12,642 bases of DNA from CAXTTV01 sp964247295 (lineage in GTDB: Bacteria > Chloroflexota > Ktedonobacteria > Ktedonobacterales > Ktedonobacteraceae). The translations under genes and the position numbers were made by a program. Location: contig CAXTTV010000142.1 of the NCBI GenBank assembly GCA_964247295.1, forward strand, positions 1-12,642. The letters are read 5' to 3'. This document shows positions 1-6,864 of this stretch, one piece after another; the stretch's first letter is position 1; each line of letters starts with the position of its first letter. The notes below the pieces were generated by a model. It saw only the letters and a list, made by a program, of their open reading frames with translations, was not told the DNA's origin and made no database searches.

Positions 1-74
1 GACCCCGATGCAGACAGCTTATTATTCCGCGACATTTGATCATACCACGTAAGGCGTTTGTGAGCAGCTCTATT

Positions 75-250
75 GGGAAATGAAAGGAACGGTATGTTCC
101 CACCTCGCCATCGTCCGTAGATCGGGTCACGTGTGGACCCGTGGAGACGGGAATCGCTCCTGTGGCGCTATGGGGGCCATCCTCTCCGTAAGCAAGCGAT
201 TGCCCTACCATACTTGCTTGCTCTTCGAGACCATGAGAGGCCCCCGTCCC
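75..250. other. Gene-free region with dense nested inverted repeats; possible structured RNA or element end
   Basis: The stretch 1-284 downstream of the DAHP synthase gene holds no convincing gene, but it is rich in inverted repeats. Seen directly (plus coordinates): GGAAC 86-90 with GTTCC 96-100; CGGGTC 123-128 with GACCCG 136-141, flanked by CGTC 112-115 / GACG 146-149; GGAG 143-146 with CTCC 157-160; and a composite stem GGGGG 172-176 + CCTCTC 181-186 pairing with GAGAGG 235-240 + CCCCC 241-245. That stem encloses AAGCAAG 190-196 / CTTGCTT 213-219. This density is typical of a folded RNA or a transposon end. On the minus strand the 86-100 hairpin is followed by TTTCATTT, so it could act as a weak terminator for the operon, but a 5-bp stem is poor. 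The strand and identity are unknown. Two minus-strand reading frames (ATG at 43 and at 35) stay open to the left edge but are too short to judge. Confidence 0.35.
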
Positions 251-284
251 TTTTACCAATAGAATTGTTTACTTATGGGTCTGA

Positions 285-1364
285 TTACTCAGTCACAAAA
301 TGGCGATTGACGGCCTGAGCAATCATCTCAACCTGTGGCATCAGGCTTTGGAACTGAGGAATCGTTAGAGATTGTGCTCCATCTTTGAGGGCCTCCTCGG
401 GATTATGGTGGACCTCAATGATCAGGCCGTCAGCGCCAGCGGCGACCGAAGCCAGCGAGAGTGGCCCAACCATATCGCGGCGGCCCGTTCCCTGGCTGGG
501 ATCAGAGATGATCGGCAGGTGCGAAAGCTTTTCGATAAGTGGGATTGCGCTGATATCCATAGTATTGCGGGTCGTCTTTTCAAAGGTCCGAATACCGCGT
601 TCGCAGAGCATTACCTGACGGTTGCCCTGGCTTAAAATATATTCGGCGGCCAGCAACCACTCCTCAATCGTGGCGGACATTCCCCGTTTCAGCATGACGG
701 GCTTATTACTTCTCCCAACCTCATCGAGCAGCATATAGTTCTGCATATTACGGGCTCCGACCTGAAGAATATCAGCGTACTCGCTGACCATTGTCACATC
801 TGAGGGAGTCATCACCTCAGTAATTACCGCCATCCCTAGCTCCTTACGAGCTTTGGCCAGCAGTTTAAGCCCTTCTTCACCCAAACCACGGAAACCATAG
901 GGCGAGGTCGAGGGCTTAAAGGCTCCCCCACGCAGGATAACAGCCCCAGCCTTGCGAACAGCCTCAGCGCTTAACATCAACTGTTTTTCAGACTCAACCG
1001 TACATGGACCAGCCATCATCACAACCTCTGTACCGCCAATGCGAACAAAGCCAGCACTGGTACAGGCGGTAGGTATCTCAATAATGGTATTTTCGGGATG
1101 AAATTCCCTGCTTGCCAGCTTGTATGGTTTGGAGACGCGCAGAACGCTCTCAACGCCTGGTAAGCCCTCCAGGGCCTCATCCAGCGAGGGTGTGATGCTT
1201 CCAACCGTACTGGGGGCTCCAGTTGCAGCGGACACTCCCAATACCCCAATAATTGTGCGCTCAACTCCTTGCGACATATGGCCGCTCAGGTTATGGCTTT
1301 TCAGAAAATCAAATACATGGTCGATGGACTCTTTAGGAGAGTCCGCTTTCATGACGATAATCAC
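285..1364 (-). CDS. aroF: 3-deoxy-7-phosphoheptulonate (DAHP) synthase, type I-beta, with N-terminal ferredoxin-like domain
   Basis: Condenses phosphoenolpyruvate and erythrose-4-phosphate to DAHP, the first step of the shikimate pathway; cytosolic. About 359 aa from the GTG start. Residues 1 to about 85 form the small regulatory domain known from Thermotoga-type enzymes (MIIVMKADS start, VERTIIGVLG, VESVLRVSKPYKL). The barrel follows with AGPCTVES (about 118-125), LRGGAFKPSTSPYGF, QVGARNMQN, LKRGM, CERGIRTFE, GTGRRD and IIEVHHNPEEAL. The usual metal ligands Cys, Glu and Asp are present, but the expected DPSH reads DPSQ (Gln codon at 492-494), so the His ligand appears replaced. Start choice: GTG at 1364 has AAAGGAG 8 nt upstream and gives an N-terminus that lines up with the family. 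An in-frame ATG at 1397 has no ribosome site and would add 11 residues. It is the last gene of the tryptophan operon and supplies precursor. The gene symbol follows common usage for this family. Confidence 0.95.
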   Translation of the reverse strand: MIIVMKADSPKESIDHVFDFLKSHNLSGHMSQGVERTIIGVLGVSAATGAPSTVGSITPSLDEALEGLPGVESVLRVSKPYKLASREFHPENTIIEIPTACTSAGFVRIGGTEVVMMAGPCTVESEKQLMLSAEAVRKAGAVILRGGAFKPSTSPYGFRGLGEEGLKLLAKARKELGMAVITEVMTPSDVTMVSEYADILQVGARNMQNYMLLDEVGRSNKPVMLKRGMSATIEEWLLAAEYILSQGNRQVMLCERGIRTFEKTTRNTMDISAIPLIEKLSHLPIISDPSQGTGRRDMVGPLSLASVAAGADGLIIEVHHNPEEALKDGAQSLTIPQFQSLMPQVEMIAQAVNRHFVTE

Positions 1365-1372
1365 GTTCTTCG

Positions 1373-1379
1373 CTCCTTT
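1373..1379 (-). promoter_or_regulatory. Ribosome binding site that fixes the DAHP synthase start
   Basis: On the minus strand AAAGGAG lies 8 nt before the GTG at 1364. The upstream in-frame ATG at 1397 has only AAGACACATC before it, with no purine-rich match. This favours the GTG. Confidence 0.7.
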
Positions 1380-1480
1380 AGGTGTATCTTTAATCATGAT
1401 GTGTCTTGTGACTGGCGTGGCCTCGTCCCTGGGCTGCTCGTGACACCATCGTCATGAATTTCCCATTGCTCTATTTGAAG

Positions 1481-1849
1481 CTACTGGCCGTTAACCATAT
1501 CCGGGCGCAGATCGACCGCACCTCTGATATAGGCATGCTGGATCTCGTCTGCGCGGCGGTCCGTATTCACATGGATAAGAACTCTAACGCAAAGTGGCTT
1601 ACTATTCGGTACAGGGATCTCGCGAGAGCAGATCATGGCTACTCCGGTCCATCCCAGTTGCCGGGCGGCGACCGCAGGGAACTCCGCATCCAGATCGGCA
1701 GTAACGGTAAAGATCGCGCTGGTGATATCCTCGGCTTGCAGATTGTTTAGAGCAATAAGTGTTTGTAGTAGCTCACGGGTGGCTGCCAGTATCTCTCCCC
1801 GATCATTTTTTTCGACGGTAGTTGCCCCTCGGACACCTCGGCAAAACAT
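1481..1849 (-). CDS. aroH: Chorismate mutase, AroH type
   Basis: Rearranges chorismate to prephenate, the entry to phenylalanine and tyrosine. The 122-aa product matches the trimeric AroH fold of Bacillus subtilis (about 127 aa) along its whole length: an N-terminal RGVRGATTVE with the substrate-binding Arg, a central TADLDAEFPAVAARQLGW, then ICSREIPV (Glu) and LCVRVLIHVNTD (Arg), and a C-terminal HAYIRGAVDLRPD with the active-site Tyr. All residues known to matter in AroH appear present. The start at 1849 is chosen because AGGAGG sits 6 nt upstream and the family begins here; the longer open frame to 2029 is unrelated sequence. It lies 118 nt after trpA and about 116 nt before the DAHP synthase gene. 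A chorismate mutase in a tryptophan operon is odd, since it drains chorismate away from tryptophan. Confidence 0.94.
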   Translation of the reverse strand: MFCRGVRGATTVEKNDRGEILAATRELLQTLIALNNLQAEDITSAIFTVTADLDAEFPAVAARQLGWTGVAMICSREIPVPNSKPLCVRVLIHVNTDRRADEIQHAYIRGAVDLRPDMVNGQ

Positions 1850-1855
1850 CAAGTT

Positions 1856-1861
1856 CCTCCT
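1856..1861 (-). promoter_or_regulatory. Ribosome binding site that fixes the aroH start
   Basis: AGGAGG on the minus strand lies 6 nt before the ATG at 1849. It rules out the 60-residue upstream extension of the open frame. Confidence 0.75.
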
Positions 1862-1943
1862 CTTCGCAATGGTTCTTATCTTATTATTGTACTCACAGCG
1901 TGCTCTTCCATTGTAAAAAATAGGACCTCTATAATGAATCTGA

Positions 1944-1959
1944 AGAGTATCCGTACTCT
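1944..1959 (-). other. Small hairpin just after trpA
   Basis: On the minus strand AGAGTA-CGGA-TACTCT forms a 6-bp stem with a 4-nt loop, starting 8 nt after the trpA stop codon. No T-run follows, so it is not a standard intrinsic terminator. It could slow polymerase or mark a processing or decay boundary between trpBA and aroH. The rest of the 118-nt gap shows nothing clear except the aroH ribosome site. Confidence 0.35.
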
Positions 1960-1967
1960 GGGGCGAT

Positions 1968-2810
1968 TCACACGTGTTTTTCCGACAACTGTTCAATATA
2001 CCTCTGGACCTGTTCAACCTGCTGGTCATCGGGTGTCTGACGGATCAGGTTTACGATAGCACTACCGACGGCAGCACCGTCGGCATAACTTCCAATCTCT
2101 CTAATATGCGCGGGAGTTGAGAGACCGAAGCCGATTGCCAGCGGGAGAGCGTAGAGACTGGAGTGTTTATGGACTCGATCAATAAAGCCGTGGAGGTGCT
2201 CTGGTAGAGTGGATCTGGCTCCAGTGACGCCATTTAGGGAGACACAGTAGAGAAAGCCACGTGGCTCGTTTTTGGCCTGCTCAACAATGCGAGCGATGCG
2301 TTTCTCGGAGGCCGTAGGTGGGATCAGATAGATCAGGGCTAACCCGTGATCCGCTGTAATCCGCTGAAGCCTTTCGGCCTCTTCGAGCGGGAGATCAGGT
2401 ACGATAAGCCCGCTGATACCATGCTCTACGGATTGCTGGCAGAAACGCTCAAGCCCATAGTTCATCATGGGGTTATAATAACCCATAAAAATCAAAACCG
2501 CCTCTGTTTGCGCGGAGACCTGTCCGGCAATCTTCATACAGGCGGAAACTGTAGTCCCATGGGCAAGGGCTTGCTGGCCCGCGTATTGAACGGCCGGGCC
2601 ATCGGCCAGGGGATCGCTAAAAGGTAACCCAAGTTCGATAATATCGGCCCCGGCCTGACTCGCTGTGACGATCAATTCAACGCTGCGCTCGATCGAGGGA
2701 TAGCCACACATAAAGTATGGCATCAGGGCCGGGCGTCCCTCGCCTCTGGCGCGCGCAAACGCCTGCCCGATCTTGCTGGCGGGATTGCTCTGGATAGAGG
2801 TATGTTGCAT
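1968..2810 (-). CDS. trpA: Tryptophan synthase alpha subunit
   Basis: Cleaves indole-3-glycerol phosphate to indole and glyceraldehyde-3-phosphate; indole passes to TrpB through the alpha2-beta2 complex. The 280-aa length is usual for the family. The signature ELGLPFSDPLADGP at residues 59-72 carries the catalytic Glu59 and Asp70. Other family segments are MGYYNPMMNYG, GLIVPDLPLEEA, LIYLIPPTA, the loop VSLNGVTGAR, and the phosphate-binding GFGLSTPAHI and GAAVGSAIV. Its ATG follows the trpB TAG with no gap, and the ribosome site (AGGAG) lies inside the end of trpB, so translation is probably coupled. This suits a subunit made in equal amount with TrpB. Confidence 0.97.
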   Translation of the reverse strand: MQHTSIQSNPASKIGQAFARARGEGRPALMPYFMCGYPSIERSVELIVTASQAGADIIELGLPFSDPLADGPAVQYAGQQALAHGTTVSACMKIAGQVSAQTEAVLIFMGYYNPMMNYGLERFCQQSVEHGISGLIVPDLPLEEAERLQRITADHGLALIYLIPPTASEKRIARIVEQAKNEPRGFLYCVSLNGVTGARSTLPEHLHGFIDRVHKHSSLYALPLAIGFGLSTPAHIREIGSYADGAAVGSAIVNLIRQTPDDQQVEQVQRYIEQLSEKHV

Positions 2811-4073
2811 CTATTCCTGCTCCTGAAGAGTTACGTGCAGGGCCTTGGCGACCGAGATCATATCTTTATCGCCGCGCCCCGAAAGATTTACAACGATCAG
2901 AGATCCTAGCGGGAATTTTCCCTGTTCGCCCATTTCCAGCAGCGAAGCCAGGGCGTGAGATGACTCCAGAGCGGGAATAATTCCCTCCGTCTGGCTCAAA
3001 ATTTGAAGCCCTCGGAGCGCGCCCTGATCGTCGGTTGCGATATAGGTAGCTCGCCCTGTGTCTTTCATATAGCTGTGCTCGGGACCGACGCCAGGATAAT
3101 CCAGGCCGGCTGAGATACTATGCGTTGCCTGGACCTGCCCATCGTCATCCTGCATAAGATAGCTCAAGGTGCCGTGAAGAATGCCCGGTCGACCAGCCGA
3201 AAGGGGAGCCGAGTGTTTCCCGCTTTCCAGACCCTCACCGGCGGCCTCGACCCCGATTAGTTTGACCTTGGGAGCATCCGCGAATGGATAGAAGATGCCA
3301 ATCGAGTTGCTGCCGCCACCGACGCAGGCCAGAACATAATCGGGAAGCCTCCCCTCGATCTCCTGGATCTGAACGCGGGCCTCAGTGCCGATCACCGATT
3401 GAAAATCTCGTACCATCAATGGATAGGGGTGAGGTCCGATTGCTGAACCAATGATATAAAAGGTGTTCTCGACATTCGTCACCCAATCGCGGATCGCCTC
3501 ATTCACAGCATCTTTAAGTGTCCGACTGCCACTGCTGACTGGAGTAACCTGAGCTCCAAGCAGTTTCATCCGAAACACGTTTAGGGATTGGCGCTCGATA
3601 TCCTCCTCTCCCATATAGACAATGCATTCCAGGCCCAGTAGCGCGCAGGCCGTGGCAGTTGCTACACCGTGCTGACCGGCTCCAGTCTCCGCGATGATCC
3701 TTTGCTTGCCCATCCGTTTCGCCAATAGGGCTTGCCCCAGGGCATTATTAATTTTATGGGCCCCGGTATGGGCCAGGTCCTCACGCTTTAGATAAACCTT
3801 GACGCCCGGTGCGACCCGCTGTGAGAAGCGCTGAGCATAGTAAAGTGGGGTTGGTCGGCCCACAAAATTTTTCAGATAGGAATGCAGCTCTTGTTGAAAA
3901 TCAGGATCATTCTTTGCCTTTTGATACGCGGTTTCTAGCTCTGTGAGGGCTGCCATCAGGCTTTCTGGGACAAATTTACCCCCGAAATTTCCAAAGCGAC
4001 CACGCTCATCAGGATAGGTCGCATGTTGGTACTCCTGAAAGGCTTCCTCATACTGCTGCTGTCGTTTTTGCAT
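2811..4073 (-). CDS. trpB: Tryptophan synthase beta subunit
   Basis: PLP enzyme that joins indole and serine to make tryptophan, in complex with TrpA. 420 aa. Key parts: RGRFGNFGGKFVPESLM (25-40), PLP lysine K107 in HTGAHKINNALGQ, catalytic Glu129 in AETGAGQHGVA, the PLP phosphate loop GGGSNS (252-257), GVEAAG, and the C-terminal VNLSGRGDKD. It is the TrpB1 type that works with TrpA. The start at 4073 is chosen because the open frame upstream (to a TTG at 4154) runs through the palindromic repeat and would encode repeat-derived residues absent from the family. The ribosome site is weak (AGAAAG). TrpB is the first gene after the repeat segment, which separates trpBA from trpCF by about 240 nt, the longest gap in the operon. 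Confidence 0.97.
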   Translation of the reverse strand: MQKRQQQYEEAFQEYQHATYPDERGRFGNFGGKFVPESLMAALTELETAYQKAKNDPDFQQELHSYLKNFVGRPTPLYYAQRFSQRVAPGVKVYLKREDLAHTGAHKINNALGQALLAKRMGKQRIIAETGAGQHGVATATACALLGLECIVYMGEEDIERQSLNVFRMKLLGAQVTPVSSGSRTLKDAVNEAIRDWVTNVENTFYIIGSAIGPHPYPLMVRDFQSVIGTEARVQIQEIEGRLPDYVLACVGGGSNSIGIFYPFADAPKVKLIGVEAAGEGLESGKHSAPLSAGRPGILHGTLSYLMQDDDGQVQATHSISAGLDYPGVGPEHSYMKDTGRATYIATDDQGALRGLQILSQTEGIIPALESSHALASLLEMGEQGKFPLGSLIVVNLSGRGDKDMISVAKALHVTLQEQE

Positions 4074-4092
4074 TGGTATTCTTTCTATGTAT

Positions 4093-4192
4093 AGGCCGCC
4101 TTTGGCGGCGGGAGAGAGGGGAAATCTGGGGCTAAAGCCCCAGACCCCAAGCAAGGGCCAGCGCCCCTTGCATCCCTGCTGGAGTCAGTCGA
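4093..4192. repeat. Palindromic intergenic repeat, copy 1
   Basis: First of two direct repeats between trpCF and trpB. It contains three hairpins in a row: GCCGCC-TTT-GGCGGC at the left end, CTGGGGCT-AA-AGCCCCAG at 4126-4143, and GCAAGGG / CCCCTTGC at about 4151-4171. It shares 24 identical bases (4093-4116) with copy 2, then CCCCAGACCCCAA and ATCCCTGCT further along. It looks like a dispersed REP/MITE-like intergenic family, but no other member can be seen here. Confidence 0.7.
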
Positions 4193-4203
4193 CCAACTCC
4201 TCC

Positions 4204-4286
4204 AGGCCGCCTTTGGCGGCGGGAGAGGGGGTTATAGGCCCCAGACCCCAACTAAGGGGCATGTATCCCTGCTCTAGTCGCTGACT
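4204..4286. repeat. Palindromic intergenic repeat, copy 2 (shorter)
   Basis: Second direct copy in the same orientation. It begins with the same 24 bases (4204-4227), including GCCGCC-TTT-GGCGGC. It then lacks the left arm of the GGGGCT hairpin (only GGCCCCAGACCCCAA remains) and has a shorter AAGGGGC/ATGTATCCCTGCT segment, ending in TAGTCGCTGAC, comparable to AGTCAGTCGAC in copy 1. The differences suggest an old duplication or two separate insertions with later drift. Confidence 0.65.
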
Positions 4287-4313
4287 GTAGATGTTTGAGT
4301 ACCCTTTGCATTC

Positions 4314-5777
4314 CTAATTCTGGTCTGTGAAACTGAGCATCTTTTGATTGTCCGCCTCACGGACCCGCTCAATAAATTGTCGAATCTTCTTGCTATCTTT
4401 TTGACGCAGGCTTTCCACGCCGCTACTGACATCCACCCCCCAGGGGCAGACCTGCTGGATCGCCTCCGAGATATTTTCAGGAGTCAGGCCACCAGCCAGA
4501 AAGATTGGCAGCTCCTGAGCAATCTTCGCGGCGCGTGTCCAGTCATGTGGTCGGCCAAGGCCGCCAGGCAGAGTCTCGCCAGGGATTGGCGGGGTGTCCA
4601 ATAGAATACGCCAGACTACCTCACGATACGCCTGAAGCTTGACATCATCCACTTGATCGTTTAGATGCAGTGCCTTAATCACAGGTCGGTTGATTCGTTG
4701 GCAGAACTCGGGTGACTCCTGACCGTGAAGCTGGACAAAATGCAGATCAAGATCCTCCGTAATCTCGTTAATCTGCTCTACTCCTGTATTGACAAACAAG
4801 CCGACCAGATCAGTCATAGCCTCGCGGCCCTCATTCGTCTCCCGAAATTGGTTGATAAGATCTAGAGCCTGAGCAGGAGAAAGATAACGGGGACTTGGTT
4901 GATAGAACATCAGGCCAGCCAGATCAGCGCCTTTAGACGCCGCCACTTGAAGATGTTCAAGGGTTTTCAGGCCACAGATCTTGATTTGAGTGCTGCTATT
5001 TGCACTTGCAAGCAGGGAGTACATCTGCTCCGCAACATCGCGAGAGATGACCAGTGACTCCCCAACAAGCATTGCCTGGACATCATATCGAGCCAGCCGA
5101 CGAGCGTCCTCAGCCGTGTAGATCCCGCTTTCCGCGACCACCAGACGATCCCTGGGAATCAAGCGGCGCAGCTCACGGATCAACATAGGCTTCATCTGAA
5201 ACGTCACCAGATCCCGGCTATTGACGCCAATAATACTGGCCCTGGAGGCGATGGCTCGCCGGGCTTCCTCCTCATTATGGACCTCAACCAGACAGTGCAT
5301 ACCCAATTTTTGGGCTAATTGCAAAAGTTCGTTCAGTTTATCGTCATCCAGAATCGCGCAGATCAGCAGGATCGCATCGGCTCCCCAGGAGCGAGCCTCA
5401 TAGACCTGGTAGGAGTCGATAATAAAATCCTTGCGCAACACCGGTATATTTACAGTCTGCTTGATGGCCTGAAGATATTCAGGTGAGCCAAGGAAAAAAT
5501 GTGGTTCAGTCAGAACTGAGATCGCGGCAGCGCCATTGGCCTCGTAGAGTTGAGCCTGCTTTACCGGGTCCAGATCTGGCGCTATCAGCCCTTTAGAGGG
5601 AGAGGCACGCTTCACCTCAGCAATCATTTGAACCCGACCCGACCGGGCCAGAGCCTTATAGAAATCGCGGGGAGCGGCCTGACGGCCAGCGCGTTCTATC
5701 AGCCAGCTTAAGGGAGTTTCGCGTTTGCGCTCTTGCAGATCAAGGCGCGTCTGGTCAACAATTTTCTGCAAAAACAT
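4314..5777 (-). CDS. trpCF: Fused indole-3-glycerol-phosphate synthase / phosphoribosylanthranilate isomerase
   Basis: Carries two consecutive steps of tryptophan synthesis in one 487-aa chain. Residues 1 to about 260 are IGPS (TrpC): AEVKRASPSKG (Lys56), LRKDF (catalytic Lys116), LVEVHNEEE (Glu165), GVNSRDL (Asn186), VAESGI (Glu216) and VGESL. Residues about 264-487 are PRAI (TrpF): KICGLKT (catalytic Cys268), GLMFYQPSPRY, FVQLHGQE, LAGGLTPENI and VDVSSGVE (catalytic Asp449). Both active sites look complete. The PRAI loop usually written GGTGxxFDW reads GGLGRPHDW here. The order TrpC-TrpF is that of the enterobacterial fusion, with a short linker (ASANSST). The ATG at 5777 follows the trpD stop by 3 nt, with GGAG inside the end of trpD, so the two are probably translationally coupled. 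Confidence 0.96.
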   Translation of the reverse strand: MFLQKIVDQTRLDLQERKRETPLSWLIERAGRQAAPRDFYKALARSGRVQMIAEVKRASPSKGLIAPDLDPVKQAQLYEANGAAAISVLTEPHFFLGSPEYLQAIKQTVNIPVLRKDFIIDSYQVYEARSWGADAILLICAILDDDKLNELLQLAQKLGMHCLVEVHNEEEARRAIASRASIIGVNSRDLVTFQMKPMLIRELRRLIPRDRLVVAESGIYTAEDARRLARYDVQAMLVGESLVISRDVAEQMYSLLASANSSTQIKICGLKTLEHLQVAASKGADLAGLMFYQPSPRYLSPAQALDLINQFRETNEGREAMTDLVGLFVNTGVEQINEITEDLDLHFVQLHGQESPEFCQRINRPVIKALHLNDQVDDVKLQAYREVVWRILLDTPPIPGETLPGGLGRPHDWTRAAKIAQELPIFLAGGLTPENISEAIQQVCPWGVDVSSGVESLRQKDSKKIRQFIERVREADNQKMLSFTDQN

Positions 5778-5780
5778 CGC

Positions 5781-6830
5781 TTACTCCACCCCCGCAGGCT
5801 GTCTGGTGGACTGGATAAAAGCGGCCAGAAGCGTGCGTACTTTATCGCTATGGAGAGTCTCCTGAGCCAGACGGACGCCATCATGCAAAGAACTGGTGCG
5901 GTCATTCGCGAAAAGAGCCGCGCCCGCGTTCAGGCAGACCATATCAGCGATCGGCCCAGGGGCATTGCCGTCGAAAAGATCGCGGATCATCTGGGCATTC
6001 CGCGTTGGATCGCCGCCCTGAATCGGTGCGCGGTTGTTGATCCGACGGAGGCCAAAATCTTCGGGGTTAACCGTGTACTCTTTCAGATCCAGGCCGCGTC
6101 GGATCTCGCAGATCCTGGTGGGAGCGCCGAGTGAGCACTCGTCCAGGCCATCCTCACCATAAACAATTAGCGCGTGTTTACTTCCCAGATGCAGCAGGAC
6201 CTCGCCCATTTTGCGAAGAAGTGAACCGTCTGGCACACCCAGAACCTGATAGGGTGTATGGGCGGGATTTGTCAGGGGGCCCAGAACATTAAAGACGGTG
6301 CGCAGACCGATCTCGCGGCGGGTAGGGCCGACATAGCGCATCGCTGGATGGTAGCTGGGCGCGAACATAAAACCAAAGCCTGTTTGATGGACACAGGTAG
6401 CGACCGCCTCAGGTCCAAGCTCAATTTTCGCCCCGAGGGCCTCAAGCACATCGGCGCTCCCGCAACGGCTCGTCGCGGATCGGTTTCCATGCTTGGCGAC
6501 TTTCGCGCCAGCCGCCGCCGCCAGAAATCCAGCCGCCGTCGATACATTAAACGTGCCAGCCGCATCGCCCCCGGTTCCACAGGTATCGAGCGCCTCCGAC
6601 TCGATCTTTTCATGCAGGTGGACGCGCACTGCCTTTTCGCGCATCACCCGCGCCATACCGGCGATCTCCTCTACTGTCTCGCCACCGTGTCGCAGCCGCA
6701 AAGCTGTGAGAAACGCGGCCATCTGGGAGGGCGTCGCCATGCCTGTCATAATCTCTTCCATGACAAGCGCGGCTTCGTTCTCCGGTAACGTTGCTCCACC
6801 CGCGATCTGAACAATCGCCTCGCGAATCAT
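5781..6830 (-). CDS. trpD: Anthranilate phosphoribosyltransferase
   Basis: Transfers the phosphoribosyl group of PRPP to anthranilate. About 349 aa, the usual length. Motifs: DTCGTGGD followed by TFNVSTAAGFLAAAAG (PRPP-binding glycine loop, about 82-105), KHGNRSATSRCGSADVLEALG, FAPSYHPAMRYVGPTRREIGLRT split over the anthranilate site, NVLGPLTNPA, and the DE metal motif in GEDGLDECSLG. No second domain: the TrpG glutaminase is a separate gene upstream. Start: the ATG at 6830 begins MIREAIVQIAGG as in the family. TTG codons at 6839 and 6836 are possible alternatives, because AAGGGA lies 11 nt before the ATG but closer to the TTGs. It is 34 nt after trpG and 3 nt before trpCF. Confidence 0.96.
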   Translation of the reverse strand: MIREAIVQIAGGATLPENEAALVMEEIMTGMATPSQMAAFLTALRLRHGGETVEEIAGMARVMREKAVRVHLHEKIESEALDTCGTGGDAAGTFNVSTAAGFLAAAAGAKVAKHGNRSATSRCGSADVLEALGAKIELGPEAVATCVHQTGFGFMFAPSYHPAMRYVGPTRREIGLRTVFNVLGPLTNPAHTPYQVLGVPDGSLLRKMGEVLLHLGSKHALIVYGEDGLDECSLGAPTRICEIRRGLDLKEYTVNPEDFGLRRINNRAPIQGGDPTRNAQMIRDLFDGNAPGPIADMVCLNAGAALFANDRTSSLHDGVRLAQETLHSDKVRTLLAAFIQSTRQPAGVE

Positions 6831-6864
6831 AATCAACAACTTCCCTTCTGCTCAGATCGCATAC

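Noticed and set aside
80..318. Two short plus-strand frames of about 60 codons
   Set aside because: They run through the inverted-repeat block and into the 3' end of the DAHP synthase gene; no family resemblance and no ribosome site.
1390..1455. 22-codon minus-strand frame between aroH and the DAHP synthase gene
   Set aside because: There is no convincing ribosome site and no recognisable peptide, and it lacks the Trp codons expected of a leader peptide.
1886..1917. Possible internal promoter before aroH (TTTACA ... TACAAT)
   Set aside because: Both boxes match 5/6, but the spacer is 20 nt, too long for a good sigma-70 promoter.
1850..2029. 60-residue upstream extension of aroH overlapping the end of trpA
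   Set aside because: It is not AroH-like, and a strong ribosome site lies directly before the Met at 1849.
4074..4154. 27-residue N-terminal extension of TrpB from a TTG
   Set aside because: It is a read-through of the palindromic repeat and has no counterpart in TrpB proteins.
4093..4286. CRISPR array
   Set aside because: There are only two imperfect copies about 111 nt apart with partly shared spacing sequence; no regular repeat-spacer pattern.
6258..6788. 176-codon plus-strand frame opposite trpD
   Set aside because: It is the antisense shadow of a clear trpD gene, with low-complexity Arg-rich sequence.
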